The position numbers and the translations under genes are program-made. Positions 41,031 through 52,300 of a stretch of 64,000 nucleotides of DNA are shown here, in pieces (within the stretch, counting starts at the first letter, position 1; every line of letters begins with the position of its first letter). Under the pieces are notes generated by a model. It was not told the DNA's origin, did not search any database, and was given only the letters and a program-made list of their open reading frames with translations. This stretch comes from Pseudolysobacter antarcticus (lineage in GTDB: Bacteria > Pseudomonadota > Gammaproteobacteria > Xanthomonadales > Rhodanobacteraceae): positions 2,480,001 to 2,544,000 of the forward strand of contig NZ_CP035704.1 in assembly GCF_004168365.1 (NCBI RefSeq), in the 5' to 3' direction.

Positions 41031-43622
41031 TCAGGATCGATCGTAACCGCCGTCCTTGACGGTATGCTGCTGATCGGCACTGACGCTCGGCAGTAACGCA
41101 CCATCCTTTATCGCGATGTAGCTGGCCGACACTTTGTGCGCACCGGGCTTGAGGCTTGTAGTTTTCCATTGCGCCTGACCGTTCGCATCGAGCCGCACGG
41201 GGCGGCCGACCTTTTTGCCGTCGATGCTGAATTGCACGCTGCCAGCCGGCGCACGATCGTTGGTTGCCACGGCGCGCGAGACCGTGGCGGTGAAGATCAC
41301 CGGTTCGCCGGGCTTGCTCGGATCGCGGTCATCGCTGAGTGTGATGCGGGTCGAGTTGGCCTGAATCTGCTGGGTCAACGCGTAGGTTTTGCCGAACTCG
41401 AGATTGCCCGTGACCATTACATCGAAGACGCAATTGTTGTGTGCGTTTTCGCCGGCGACCGGTCGACAGACACGCTCGGCGATATCCTGGTTGACCGGAC
41501 GTGCTGGTTTGGATTCCGGCAACACGCACGGTGGTTTTTCCAGCGGCCAGCTGCGCACCGTGAACGACTCGGTCGACTTGCCCGGCGCGTAATCGAACAG
41601 GGTGGTCTTGTCGGTCACGCGCCATGCATCGGCAAACTTCTGGTAGAGATCGACATAACGCTGATGCAGCGCTGCAGGCATCGCACCCATCGAGCTGCCA
41701 TCCGGCAATGCCGGCAGCCAGTTATCCGGCGCGATCGCACCCGCAATGCCACCGGTCGGGAAACTGCCCGGAGACGCGCCATCGCTGGATGGCGGACGAA
41801 CGACATCCACATTCAGAAACCACTTGGCCTGATCTGCCCACCAACCCGGCGTGACATACAACACGCTGCTGTCCGGGAAAACAATTTCCAGCCCGCCCGC
41901 CGCTGCGGTTTTTGCGATACGACCACCGCCAGCGAGATCGTGACCGCTCGCTCCCAAGGTCGTCAGCACGCCATCCACGCGCAACTGCAAGCCGCTTGGA
42001 TCCGGCACGCCGCTGAGATTGGGTTCATAGGTGACGCGATGTTTGCTGACGCGCGCCGCCACTGCAGTATTCAGACTGACGCAAGTGGCGAGCCCGTCGT
42101 GCGCATCGGCACCTGGATTGAAGGTGGTCGCAATCGGTGTCTGCCGCGTCTGGATTTCGAGGCCATCCGCATCCCGCAGTGAAACGAACTCGCCCGCACT
42201 TTGAAAATCATAATGCACACCATTGGCCGTGGTGATATGCGGATCGCCATCCAGTCCCAGACTGCCGGTGTTGCCGGGATCGAGCCAGTCCTTGAGGCGC
42301 GTGGCCGAAGTGCCACCACCGTTCCAGCTGACGCTCAGACGACCGTAATAATCGTGCAGATCCGCGCCACCGCAAATCGACGGTCCGCCGTGCAACTGGC
42401 CGATGCAACGCTGGTTGCTGGCATTGAATAGACACGACCCCGATGAGCCAGGTTCGGTCACACCCGAATTCCACAGCACACGCCAGTGATTGCCAGCAGG
42501 ATCGTGTGTGGGCGAATTGTAGGCAGTCGTATCCGCGGCACTATTGGCGAAGCTGATCGCCTTTACATCGGCGGCAGGATGATGAATGCCGACTTCCGAA
42601 GGCGGTATCGCGCCTGTCGCATCCCAGCCTGCGTAGAAAACATTGAAGCTCGGGTCAGGTTTCGCATCCAGTTCAAAAAGCAGGAAATCGCTGGGTGCGT
42701 AGCTCGCGCGGAACGTCGATCCCGACTGATTGTCAGCAGTCGAACCCGGGCCGTGGGTGCCGCAGGTCGTCGCCTCGTAGTTCCAGTACACCACGATCGT
42801 CGCATCGCTGGTGCTGTCCACGCCGCAATGATTTGCCGAGAGGAAATACGGCTTGAAATCGTGTGCGGTATCGTTGAGCAAGGTGCCGGTGCAATCGGCC
42901 GTTCCGTTCTTGGTGTAAACGCCGACCGCGCGTATTTGTTTGCGCCACGGATCGCCGACCGGACAAACCACGTCGTTCTCGCAGGTGCCTTCGGTGCCAC
43001 CGCCGGGAACGTTTTTCTCGAACCCGCGATAACCCTGATTGATCTTGCCGATTTCGATCACCGGTTGCGAACCGCCGGCTGGCGCAAAGACTTCCACGAC
43101 GATTTCGTCGCCCTGAATCACCGGTGTCCACAAGCTGCCGAGATGGCTGCGATTACGCGCGGTGTAAGGACCTTCCACCGCGGTGTGCGCAGGGTTGTAG
43201 ATCCACAGTTTTGCACCCTCGGGCAGGTCGAACCGGGTGATGCCGAGACTGAGGCTTTTAGCGCCGGGCGAATTGATACGCAAACGCCAGAGGCGACCAT
43301 CGGCTAGCGTTTGCCAAGTGCCGGCCTTGTCCAACGTATACGCCTGATCCGCTGCAACGGCGAAACGATGCGGGCCTGGACGCTGCAGATCCTTGCCGCG
43401 ATCACGGTCCTCTGCAAGCAGGCGTTCAATATTGATTTTCGGCAGAACCTTGCGTTCGACCTGTTCCTGCGACTTGTCTTTCAGCGAGAAACTCCTGGGC
43501 TCCTCGTACATCTTGGCGTGCCCTGGAACCGCGAATGCCGAAACCAGAACCGCCACGGAGAACATGCGCACCAGCAAACTGCCACACGCACGAAATCCTT
43601 TCACACACCATTTGCTTTTCAT
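41031..43622 (-). CDS. Secreted lysyl-endopeptidase-like S1 protease with vWD and Ig-like domains
   Basis: 863 residues; AAGGAG precedes the ATG and the first 37 residues are a signal peptide (LLVRMFSVAVLVSAFAVPGHA). A propeptide-like region to about residue 210 precedes the protease domain: the disulfide-rich GTENDVVCPVG-like opening is read here as EGTCENDVVCPVG, the catalytic His is in LSANHCGVDS, Asp in DFLLFELDAKPD, and Ser in TEPGSSGSCLF. This is the Achromobacter lysyl endopeptidase arrangement. Next comes GDPHITTANGVHYDFQSAGEF, a von Willebrand type D signature, and the last 100 residues form a Big-type Ig-like domain (GSVQFSIDGKKVG). The added domains suggest binding to matrix or host protein. 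It is read upstream of the prodomain-like and M14 genes. Confidence 0.88.
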   Translation of the reverse strand: MKSKWCVKGFRACGSLLVRMFSVAVLVSAFAVPGHAKMYEEPRSFSLKDKSQEQVERKVLPKINIERLLAEDRDRGKDLQRPGPHRFAVAADQAYTLDKAGTWQTLADGRLWRLRINSPGAKSLSLGITRFDLPEGAKLWIYNPAHTAVEGPYTARNRSHLGSLWTPVIQGDEIVVEVFAPAGGSQPVIEIGKINQGYRGFEKNVPGGGTEGTCENDVVCPVGDPWRKQIRAVGVYTKNGTADCTGTLLNDTAHDFKPYFLSANHCGVDSTSDATIVVYWNYEATTCGTHGPGSTADNQSGSTFRASYAPSDFLLFELDAKPDPSFNVFYAGWDATGAIPPSEVGIHHPAADVKAISFANSAADTTAYNSPTHDPAGNHWRVLWNSGVTEPGSSGSCLFNASNQRCIGQLHGGPSICGGADLHDYYGRLSVSWNGGGTSATRLKDWLDPGNTGSLGLDGDPHITTANGVHYDFQSAGEFVSLRDADGLEIQTRQTPIATTFNPGADAHDGLATCVSLNTAVAARVSKHRVTYEPNLSGVPDPSGLQLRVDGVLTTLGASGHDLAGGGRIAKTAAAGGLEIVFPDSSVLYVTPGWWADQAKWFLNVDVVRPPSSDGASPGSFPTGGIAGAIAPDNWLPALPDGSSMGAMPAALHQRYVDLYQKFADAWRVTDKTTLFDYAPGKSTESFTVRSWPLEKPPCVLPESKPARPVNQDIAERVCRPVAGENAHNNCVFDVMVTGNLEFGKTYALTQQIQANSTRITLSDDRDPSKPGEPVIFTATVSRAVATNDRAPAGSVQFSIDGKKVGRPVRLDANGQAQWKTTSLKPGAHKVSASYIAIKDGALLPSVSADQQHTVKDGGYDRS

Positions 43623-44472
43623 CGCTCACTCCTTGTCATGCGAAGATGCCGCTTGACTGCGCATGCCACATCCATCAGCAGCGCAGCAACGGCCGGCAAA
43701 AGCTACTCTTGCGTAGTAACTGGTGCAACGCGATACGGCATTAGGCGCGCTAATGAATTCACAAACCGTTGACATCCCAAGTTGCTTACTCGAATGCAGC
43801 CGAGTTTGGCTTCGCCAGCTGCTAACAAGCACACTAAATTAAACATTATTTCTATTGGCTATTTTATGGATACAAGATCGAGTTAAACGCTGACAGAGCA
43901 CTGCATCGAGCTACAATCCGCTGATCTTGTTTGCCTGTAACGTTTGCAGTCGGTAAAAAACCCGAGAAAATTCCATGCCAAGCGATCTTCTGTCGGCACA
44001 GATCGCGTTCGGAGCTAAATCACTATTGATCCGTGACAGATTGAAGACACTCGACTAATAAAATATGAGGCGACTTGCTCAATAAAATAACCCTGATGCC
44101 CGCTCGTGGGCCAATCAAGTAAATGCGGGGAGCACCCTTATCTTTAGTAAGGCTTGAAATTTTTGTACAGCAATTCTGCGCTCTTAGCGTTGCTTTATTC
44201 AAACCAGAAAATTTGCTGGCGTTTTAGCTGCATAAATGCCAACTGCGGCGTTTCGCGTTTTACGGCATACGCTAGACTGGCGCTTGTTATCGCGGGTTCT
44301 ACTTCGAGTTTCAAGCGTGATCCAGAGCGCATCATTCACACTTGCATGTTGCAACAACGACACGAACGGATGTACACGTAAACCAATCGTTTCCAGATTG
44401 ACTCTCGGCCACACGGCAACTCGTGGCGCGCGGGCACAAGGGAGATTTTGATGCTGTTGGGGGACTGACATC
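43623..44472. other. 850-base intergenic region, AT-rich
   Basis: Between the divergent protease and GGDEF genes no open frame with a ribosome site and protein-like composition was found. The middle (about 43830-44240) is visibly richer in A and T than the flanks. It must hold the promoters of both genes; no confident operator or riboswitch was recognised. Confidence 0.5.
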
Positions 44473-46095
44473 GTGACTGGGTGGAATCGCATCTATCGCT
44501 GGGTGCATGTGAACCCGCGCCTGTTGCTGATCATCTGGCCGTTCTTGGTCGCGGTTCTGATATTGCTGCTGCTCGCCACTACGAGTATTCAGATCGTTTC
44601 CAGCACGCGCGCCTACGTCGGCGGTGAAAGCATTTGGTCGAAAGCGCAAAAAGAAGCCGTCTATCATTTGTACCGATATGCGCAATCGCATGATGACACC
44701 GACTACAACGCATTCCTGACCGCCATCGCAATTCCCGAGGGCGACCATGCCGTGCGTATCGAGCTGGAAAAACCCTCGCCAGATTTGGTCATCGCGCGTA
44801 ACGGATTTCTCGCCGGACAAAATCATCCCGACGATATCGATGGCATGATCTGGCTGTTTCGGCGTTTCCGTCGCGTCAGTTTTCTCGATAAAGCGATCGA
44901 GTTGTGGGCCAAGGCCGATCCGCTGATTGCCGACTTGCATACCACTGGTGAAAAGCTGCACGCGCAAGTGCGAGCAGGCGACGCGACACCGCAATCACTA
45001 GAGCCGATCCTCGCAGAAATCCAGCGCATCAATGCCGAAGTCACGCCGTTAGCAACGGCCTTTTCCGACACGCTGGGCGAAGCCTCCAGACTCACTCAGC
45101 AAGGATTGAAAATCTTTCTAACCATGTCGGCATTATTGCTTGTCGTTGCCGGCATTTATTTGTCGCGGCGCATGCAGCGGCGCAACGATGCCTTCGAGCA
45201 GGCACTGCGCCTGAGCGAAGAGCGCTACAACTTGGCCATCAACGGCAGCAACGACGGCATCTGGGATTGGGAATTACCGAGCAACAAGATTTATTACTCG
45301 CCACAGGTCAACGATTTCCTCGGGCGCGAAGGACTCGATAGTTACACCACGACTGAAGCTTTCCTGGAGATTCTGCACAAGGACGATCGCGAGTCGGTAC
45401 TGCTGGCGCTGCGTAACCATTTGACGCGCGACACGACCTACGATGTGGAGTTCCGTGCGCTGAGGAATTCAGGCGACCATCGCTGGCTGCGCATGCGCGG
45501 TAACGCGATCCGCGATACCAAGGGTCAACCGACCCGCATGGCTGGTTCGATCAGCGACATCACCGATCGCAAGCTCGCGGAAGTGCAGTTGCGTTATCAG
45601 GCCAGCCACGATGCATTGACCGGTTTGATCAACCGGCATGAATTCGAGCATCGATTGAGCTTGCTGATCGCAAAAACGCATCATCCGTGCAGCAAGCATG
45701 CGGTGCTGTATCTCGACCTCGACCAGTTCAGAGCGATCAACGATAGTTACGGTCCGCGCGCCGGCGACGAAGTGCTGCGTCAAGTCGGCGCCGTATTGCA
45801 TCGTCATGTACCGGAAGGCCATACCGTGGCGCGACTCGGCGATGCTGAGTTCGGCGTGCTGATGGAAAATTGTCCGCCGGATGCAGCGCATGAAATCGCC
45901 GAAGAACTGCGCCAGGCGATCGACAGCTTTGAATTTGTCTGGCGCGAATTTACCTTCAACCTGACTGCCAGTATCGGCCTCGCGCGCGTCGGCGATGGCC
46001 TGAACTCGTTGGCCGAAATCATGAGCGCCGCCGATACCACGCGTTTCGTGGACAAGGAACGGGGCCGCAATCGCGTCAATGTGTTTATCCGCTGA
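44473..46095 (+). CDS. Membrane PAS-GGDEF protein with degenerate GGDEF motif
   Basis: 540 residues from a GTG start. A first helix at about residues 15-40 (LLLIIWPFLVAVLILLLLAT), a periplasmic sensor region and a second helix near 215-235 (ALLLVVAGIYLSRRM) precede a PAS domain (about 250-365, SNDGIWDWEL to AGSISDITDRK) and a GGDEF domain (about 375-540, LYLDLDQFRAINDSYG). The active-site loop reads RLGDAEF in place of RLGGDEF, losing the second Gly and the metal/catalytic acid, and no RxxD inhibitory site precedes it. It therefore may bind GTP or partners rather than make c-di-GMP. No EAL domain follows. Confidence 0.85.
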   Translation: MTGWNRIYRWVHVNPRLLLIIWPFLVAVLILLLLATTSIQIVSSTRAYVGGESIWSKAQKEAVYHLYRYAQSHDDTDYNAFLTAIAIPEGDHAVRIELEKPSPDLVIARNGFLAGQNHPDDIDGMIWLFRRFRRVSFLDKAIELWAKADPLIADLHTTGEKLHAQVRAGDATPQSLEPILAEIQRINAEVTPLATAFSDTLGEASRLTQQGLKIFLTMSALLLVVAGIYLSRRMQRRNDAFEQALRLSEERYNLAINGSNDGIWDWELPSNKIYYSPQVNDFLGREGLDSYTTTEAFLEILHKDDRESVLLALRNHLTRDTTYDVEFRALRNSGDHRWLRMRGNAIRDTKGQPTRMAGSISDITDRKLAEVQLRYQASHDALTGLINRHEFEHRLSLLIAKTHHPCSKHAVLYLDLDQFRAINDSYGPRAGDEVLRQVGAVLHRHVPEGHTVARLGDAEFGVLMENCPPDAAHEIAEELRQAIDSFEFVWREFTFNLTASIGLARVGDGLNSLAEIMSAADTTRFVDKERGRNRVNVFIR

Positions 46096-46144
46096 AACGA
46101 TGCCGTTGCGCTCAACCGTTGCACGACAGCCAATATATTTTGCG

Positions 46145-47506
46145 CTACGCCAGGTCCGCCACTGTTGCCGGCATCGGCATGCGTCGACGCAATTGCTGCT
46201 GCACCAGTATCACGCTGATGATGGTTTGCAGCGTTCCCGTTGCCACCGACAAATACCAGACATAAACGATTTGGAAGCTCGGCTGTCGCGACAGCCAGAT
46301 CGCCGGAATCGCAAAGGTCACCAGCCGCGTCGCTGTGCTGATGAACGCCGGCCAGGTATTGCCGAGCGCCTGGAACATGCCGGAACACGTGAAGAAAATG
46401 CCGGACGCGACGAAATTCCACGAGATGATATGCAGGAATTGCGCGCCGACCTCGATCACTTTCGGATCGGTGCTGAAACCACTCACGAACCACTGCGGTC
46501 GCCATTGGCACATCAGGGTCAGCAACAGCATCAGCGCGCTGCCGATCAATGCGGCCGAACGAAACGTTTCGCGCACACGAGCTGGCTTGTTCGCACCAAA
46601 ATTTTGTCCGGCAATCGGCGCCACCGAAAACGCCACCGCCACCACCGGCAGAAAAACCGCTTTCATCACGCGCGAACCGATGCCGAAACCAGCTTGTGCC
46701 GACGCGCCGAAATCGCGAATGATCCAGTAGATCACCGCCATGGAGACAAACATCAGGCCGAACTCGCAGCCTGCCGGCAGACCAATGCCGAGCATGCGTT
46801 TCCACGTCGCAAAACGCGGACGCCATAACGCGCGATCGAACGACACGTATTTTTCGAGTCGCATGAAATACACCGCAAGCATCACCACGCCGACCGCTAC
46901 CGCCAGCGTGCTCGCGAGTCCCGCGCCGGCAACGCCAAACGCATGGCCAGTACCCCAGCCGGCGATCAGAATCGGCGCCAGGATGATGTTGAGCAGCAAG
47001 GTCACCATCGACACGATCATCGTCGGTGTGACGATGCCGGTGCCGCGCAATGCCGAACTCATCGCGACTATCGAAAACTGCAGCGCCAATCCCGGCAAAT
47101 AAAATTTCAAGTAGGTGATTCCGGCGGCGGCGGTATCCGCATCGGCGGCGATCGAATGCATGTAGGCGCTGGCGAGTCCGTAACCGCCGAGCAGCATCAG
47201 CAGCGAGCAGACAATCGACAACACCAGCGATTGATTGAAAATCAGGTTCGCATCGCTGTGATCCTTGCGCCCGACCGCGTGCGAGATCAGCGCCATCGTG
47301 CCGACACCGAGCACCTGCGTCAGGCCGAGCACAATGAACATCACATTGCCCGCGGCACTCACACCGGCCAGTGCGGCATCTCCCAGACGCGCAACAAAAT
47401 ACAGATCGACCAGATAATAAAGTGTCCGGATGATCATACCGGCCGCCATCGGCGCCGCCATTTCGAGAATGTGCCGAGTAATCGAACCCTGCGTAAGATC
47501 CTTCAT
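46145..47506 (-). CDS. MATE-family multidrug efflux protein
   Basis: 453 residues with 12 hydrophobic helices in two repeats, GGAGAG before the ATG. Helix segments such as MAAPMAAGMIIRTLYYLVDLYFVARLG and the second-half start GLPAGCEFGLMFVSMAVIYWI are typical of the NorM/DinF branch. It is an inner-membrane sodium- or proton-coupled exporter. It lies convergent to the GGDEF gene with a gap of about 50 bases. Cargo is unknown. Confidence 0.92.
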   Translation of the reverse strand: MKDLTQGSITRHILEMAAPMAAGMIIRTLYYLVDLYFVARLGDAALAGVSAAGNVMFIVLGLTQVLGVGTMALISHAVGRKDHSDANLIFNQSLVLSIVCSLLMLLGGYGLASAYMHSIAADADTAAAGITYLKFYLPGLALQFSIVAMSSALRGTGIVTPTMIVSMVTLLLNIILAPILIAGWGTGHAFGVAGAGLASTLAVAVGVVMLAVYFMRLEKYVSFDRALWRPRFATWKRMLGIGLPAGCEFGLMFVSMAVIYWIIRDFGASAQAGFGIGSRVMKAVFLPVVAVAFSVAPIAGQNFGANKPARVRETFRSAALIGSALMLLLTLMCQWRPQWFVSGFSTDPKVIEVGAQFLHIISWNFVASGIFFTCSGMFQALGNTWPAFISTATRLVTFAIPAIWLSRQPSFQIVYVWYLSVATGTLQTIISVILVQQQLRRRMPMPATVADLA

Positions 47507-47561
47507 GCGCTCTCTCCGCGGATCTTACTGTCGGGCGACAAAAGATCAGGCAAGTCTACTC

Positions 47562-48044
47562 TCAGTGGTGATGACCACCAGCGCCATGCACATGTCCGTG
47601 CAGAACTTCTTCGACACTCGCTTCGCGCACATCGGTGACTTCGATCGCAAAATGCAGCGTCTCGCCGGCCAGCGGATGATTGCCGTCGACTGTTACCTCG
47701 TCGCCCTCGATCGCGGTGACCACGACCGACATCGGCCCATGGCTACCCTGCGACTGGAATTGCATGCCCGGCTCCAACGTATCGATGCCTTGAAACGCGC
47801 TGCGCGGCACGACCTGGATCATGCCTTGCTGGCGCGCGCCGTAACCTTCCTCAGGCGAAACATCCACCTCGAATTTATCGCCGGCGCTTTTTCCGGCCAT
47901 GGCTTTTTCCAAGCCCGCAACGATATTTCCCTTGCCCTGCAGGTAGGTCAACGGCTCGCGGCCGACGGATGAATCGAGCACATCACCGTGACCGTTGGTC
48001 AGGGTGTAATGGAAACTGGCAACACAACGATCAGCGATCTGCAT
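47562..48044 (-). CDS. slyD: FKBP-type peptidyl-prolyl isomerase SlyD
   Basis: 160 residues; the ATG at 48044 has GAGGA 6 bases upstream and removes an unlikely 11-residue extension. FHYTLTNGHGDVLDSSVGREPLTYLQGKG opens the FKBP fold, PEEGYGARQQGMIQVVPRSAF marks the start of the inserted chaperone (IF) flap, and VDGNHPLAGETLHFAIEV closes the domain. The C-terminus ends in a short His-rich tail (HGHVHGAGGHHH) that can bind nickel, shorter than in Escherichia coli. It is a cytoplasmic folding helper and metallochaperone. Confidence 0.94.
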   Translation of the reverse strand: MQIADRCVASFHYTLTNGHGDVLDSSVGREPLTYLQGKGNIVAGLEKAMAGKSAGDKFEVDVSPEEGYGARQQGMIQVVPRSAFQGIDTLEPGMQFQSQGSHGPMSVVVTAIEGDEVTVDGNHPLAGETLHFAIEVTDVREASVEEVLHGHVHGAGGHHH

Positions 48045-48175
48045 GAAAATCCTCGGCAATGGAAAATGAAACAACACGCCACGCCGGCGCGTTGAAATTA
48101 CTCGGCGCGAAGCCTATGGCAGCGGACGCTGCAAAGCAATCTAAATTCCCTGTCGCACAATTATTCGCGGCGGAA

Positions 48176-49090
48176 TTATTTGCTGCCAAAACTGAGAATC
48201 ATATCGAGCAGCGCGCGCACGCCCGGTTCGTCTTGCCATTCGGTGCGCAAAAATATTCCGGTCTCGATCGGGCGGATCGGTTCAACCACCGCGACAATCG
48301 TGACATCGAGCCCACGTATGACCGCGTCAGACGGCGGTGACGGCACCAGCGCCACGCCGAGGCCGGCGTCGACCATCGCCAGAATCAAAGGAGTCGAGGT
48401 CGCTTCAAGATGGATCGTCGGCTCCAGCCCCAGCGCGAAAAAAGTCTCCAGCACATGCAGGCGTCCGGCCGACATGCGCTCGAAAACGATCAACGGTTCA
48501 GTGGCGATTTCCGCCAGCGATACCGATCTCGCATTTGCCCAGCGATGTGCACTCGGCACCACCAGACACCAGCCAACGTTGCGCCACGGATGATGTTGCA
48601 GGCTGCGCGGAAAATCGGTCGGCGTGCATGCGCCAATCGCACAATGCGACTCGCTCAGCAGCATCGAAATCACCTGCGCCTCGGCGCGCGTCGACAAGCG
48701 CAGGTTGTAGTCGGGATAATTTTTGCGAAATTCGCGCACCACATCCACCAGCACATACGTCATCAGGTAGTGACTGGCGATCAGCTGGATTTCCTTGGTC
48801 TCGCGGCGCGGCTCGAACAACCGCGTGAGCTCGTGCGCCTGATCGAGAAAGCGCACCGCCTTCTGCAGGAATCGTTTGCCCGATGCGGTCAGTTCGACAT
48901 TGCCGCGGCGGCCGCGTTCCTTTTCGTACAGGCTCGTGCCGAGTGCGCTTTCGAGCGCGAGGATACGACCGCGCAATCCTTCCGAAGAAAGATGCAGGCT
49001 TTGCGCCGCAGCCTGCAAACTGCCAACACGTGCCAGCTCGACGAAGGCCGCGATTTGTTCGGTGGAAAGCGGCGGGATTCTGCGCGTCAT
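48176..49090 (-). CDS. LysR-family transcriptional regulator
   Basis: 304 residues from the ATG at 49090. The N-terminal winged helix PPLSTEQIAAFVELARVGSLQAAAQSLHL is clear, followed by the substrate-binding domain with SLLLSESHCAIGACTPTDF-like strands (read ISMLLSESHCAIGACTPTDF) and VPSAHRWANARSVSLAEI. It diverges from a secreted M14 peptidase gene across 243 bases and may control it, a usual LysR arrangement. The ligand is unknown. Confidence 0.9.
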   Translation of the reverse strand: MTRRIPPLSTEQIAAFVELARVGSLQAAAQSLHLSSEGLRGRILALESALGTSLYEKERGRRGNVELTASGKRFLQKAVRFLDQAHELTRLFEPRRETKEIQLIASHYLMTYVLVDVVREFRKNYPDYNLRLSTRAEAQVISMLLSESHCAIGACTPTDFPRSLQHHPWRNVGWCLVVPSAHRWANARSVSLAEIATEPLIVFERMSAGRLHVLETFFALGLEPTIHLEATSTPLILAMVDAGLGVALVPSPPSDAVIRGLDVTIVAVVEPIRPIETGIFLRTEWQDEPGVRALLDMILSFGSK

Positions 49091-49333
49091 GATCTCGCGA
49101 TGGCTGTGAATATTCGACGTCCGGCTCGCCGGGATGAACATTGTGATCCATATCCCGGCGGTCGGCCAACCCGCTGCATCGGCGCGAAGACAATTCGCAC
49201 TAGCCGTGACTTTCCGCCAATGACAAGCGTCCGATTCAACGCTAGGCTTGATCGATCAAGCCTCATTGTCGAAGTTAACTTGATCGTTGCCGACTTTGTC
49301 CGAGACACTCTTTTATCCAACTCCGGGGATGCC

Positions 49334-52300
49334 ATGCTGCACTACACGCGTTGTCTGATTTTCTGCGGCCTGTCGCTGGCCACTGCTGCCGCTAGCGCGG
49401 ATCCCGGAAACATAAGCGACCGCTACGCGCGTGATCCGCAGCAAAAAGTCGACGAGGCCTATTCGAAAAAGATCGCCGAGTACACCACCGCGACGATGTT
49501 CAATTCGGCGCTGACCAATTACCTGCCAGCATCCGCGACCGTGCCAACGCCAGCAAAGGTGTTGGGCGATGTCGCCGGCGCACCGAACATGTTGCCGTAT
49601 ACCAAGGACATCTACCGTTATTTTCGGCTGCTCGCCGACAGCTCGCCGCGCGTAAAGGTTTTCAGCATCGGCAAGAGCGAAGAAGGCCGCGAGATGATCG
49701 CAGTCGCTATCGCGGATGAAGCACTACTCGCCGATCTCAAGGATAACGATGCGCGCCTGGCCCAGCTCGCCGATCCGCGCACGATCGGCATGGACGATAC
49801 CAAAGCCTCAGCGCTGGTCGCGAAAACCACGCCGGTGTATTACATCACGGGCACCATTCATTCCACCGAAACCGGCGCGCCGACCGCGTTGATGGAACTC
49901 GCCTATCGCCTTGCCGTGGACGATGCGCCGTACATCAAGGGCATCCGCAGCCGCGTCATCACGCTGATCACACCGGTGGTCGAGCCGGACGGCCGCGATC
50001 GCATGGTCGACCTGTACAACTGGCATCGCGCGCATCTTGGTGAAAATTATCCACACCTGCTGTACTGGGGACATTACGTCGCGCACGACAATAATCGCGA
50101 TGCGATGGGTATGACCTTGAACCTCACGCGCAACGTGATGACCACCTATGTCGGCTGGCATGCGCAGGTGCTGCACGACCTGCACGAATCGGTGCCGTTC
50201 CTGTACGACAACACCGTCGGCGATGGTCCGTACAACGCATGGGTCGATCCGATTCTGACCAGCGAATGGCAGCAGCTCGGCTGGGACAATGTGCAGCAGA
50301 TGACGCAGTTCGGCATGCCGGGTGTGTTCACGCATGGCGATTTCGATACATGGAGTCCGGGCTATCTGATGTTCATCGCAGCGATGCATAACGGCATCAG
50401 CCGACTGTACGAAACCTTCGGCAATCATGGCGCCGACACCGAGGAGCGCATTCTTTCGCCGGACGAATATTCGCGCACGTGGTATCGGCAGAATCCGCCG
50501 CTGGCGAAAGTCACCTGGTCGCAACGTAACAACAATAATTACGAGCAGACGGCCCTGCTCAGCACGCTGAATTATTTCGCCGATAACGGCAAGCAATTCC
50601 TGCAGAATTTCTATCGCAAGAGCAAACGTTCGATCGAGAAACCGGCGAACGGCGGACCCGCGGCATACGTACTCTCAGCCGAGGATGCGCACCTCGGCGC
50701 ACAGGCGGAATTGCTGCGTATCCTGCAATTGCAGCATGTCGAAATCCAGCGTGCCGGCAGCGCATTCACCGCGCAAGTGATCGCGCCGCCGGAAAAGAAA
50801 GACGACAAAAAGACGGACGATAAGACTATCGAGGCCAAGGACAAATCCGCCGACGCGGTGAAAGATACCAAGCCGAAAATGATCGCGCGAAATTTTGCCG
50901 CCGGCAGTTACATCGTACGCATGGATCAGCCGTATTCGCGTATCGCCGACGCCCTGCTCGATCGCCAGTACTGGGCGCCGGAAGACGCACAGAAACATCC
51001 GTACGACGACACCGGCTGGTCGATGGGTGATCAGTTCGGCACCGAGGTGGTGCGCGTAACCGATAACGGCATCCTGAATGTTGCGGCGCAAGCCGTGACA
51101 GGAACGATTAACGCGCCCGGTGGTGTGCATGGCGAAGGCGCGATGTATGTGATCGACAATCATGCCGACATCGCGCTGATCACGTTGCGTTATGCGTTCA
51201 AGGGCGCGGATATCACGGTCGCCGAAAAAGCGTTCGATACCGATGGTCGCCACTTCAATGCCGGTGCGTTGTTCGTTCGGGGCGCGAGCGGAAAAGCCTT
51301 CGCCGACAAGCTGGTCGAACTCGGCCTCGACGCCTACGCGACAAATGCGGCGCCGGATGTGGCGACGCATCACCTGAGCGCGCCACGGATCGCACTCATG
51401 CACACGTGGCTGGATACGCAAACCGAGGGCTGGTGGCGTATGGCGCTGGACAAACTCAAGGTACCGTATAGCTACATCAACACGCAAACCGTCGCGCGCG
51501 AAGACGATCTGCGGCGCAAGTATGACGTGATCCTGTTCGGACCGGTCGGCGTCGACAATTCGCAACTGATCGTCGACGGCTTGCCGATGTGGGGCAATGC
51601 GATGCCGTGGAAAACCACGCCGCTGACACCGAACATGGGCAACATCGACAGCACCGATGATATTCGCCCGGGCCTTGGCGGCGCGGGCGTGGCGCATCTG
51701 CGCAAGTTCATCGAGCAAGGCGGATTGTTTGTCACTTCATCGGATAGCGCGAAATTCGCGATCGACATGGGCCTGGCGCCCGGCGTGTTTGTCGCGTCAG
51801 CGAAAGACTTGCGCGTGGTCGGCAGCGTGCTCGGCGCGGAAATCGTCGATGCGGCCAGCCCGGTTGCGTTCGGGTACAGCAAGAATTTCGCGCTGTACAG
51901 TCCGAATGGCATGGCGTTCAGCGTGAGCAACTTGGTCACAGGTGACGATGGCCTCGCCAATGCGAAAGATTACAAGCGTCCGACCGGACGCGGCGGCCCG
52001 AGCGAAGTGGATACCGTGCAATCGCGTGGCGACAGCGAGATACCGGCCCTGCCCTCGGCCAAACCGTGGCAAGCATTACCGTTGAACGCGCAACAGCAAC
52101 GCAATAATCCGTTTGCGATTCCAGCCAGTCTGCGACCAAAAACCATTGTGCGTTTCGGTGATGCGGATGACTTGTTGATCTCTGGCCTGCTGCAAGGCGG
52201 CGGCGCACTGGCACAACGCGCTGCGGTGGTCGATGCGCGTCTTGGACGTGGTCACACGTTGTTGTTCGCGAACAACCCGATCTGGCGCGGCGAAACCATC

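Noticed and set aside
44154-44381. Small frame in the gap before the GGDEF gene
   Set aside because: It starts at a TTG with no ribosome site, and the translation looks random.
48410-49333. In-frame 308-codon extension upstream of the secreted M14 peptidase
   Set aside because: It runs antisense across the LysR gene, has no protein-like composition, and the real start at 49334 is followed at once by a signal peptide.
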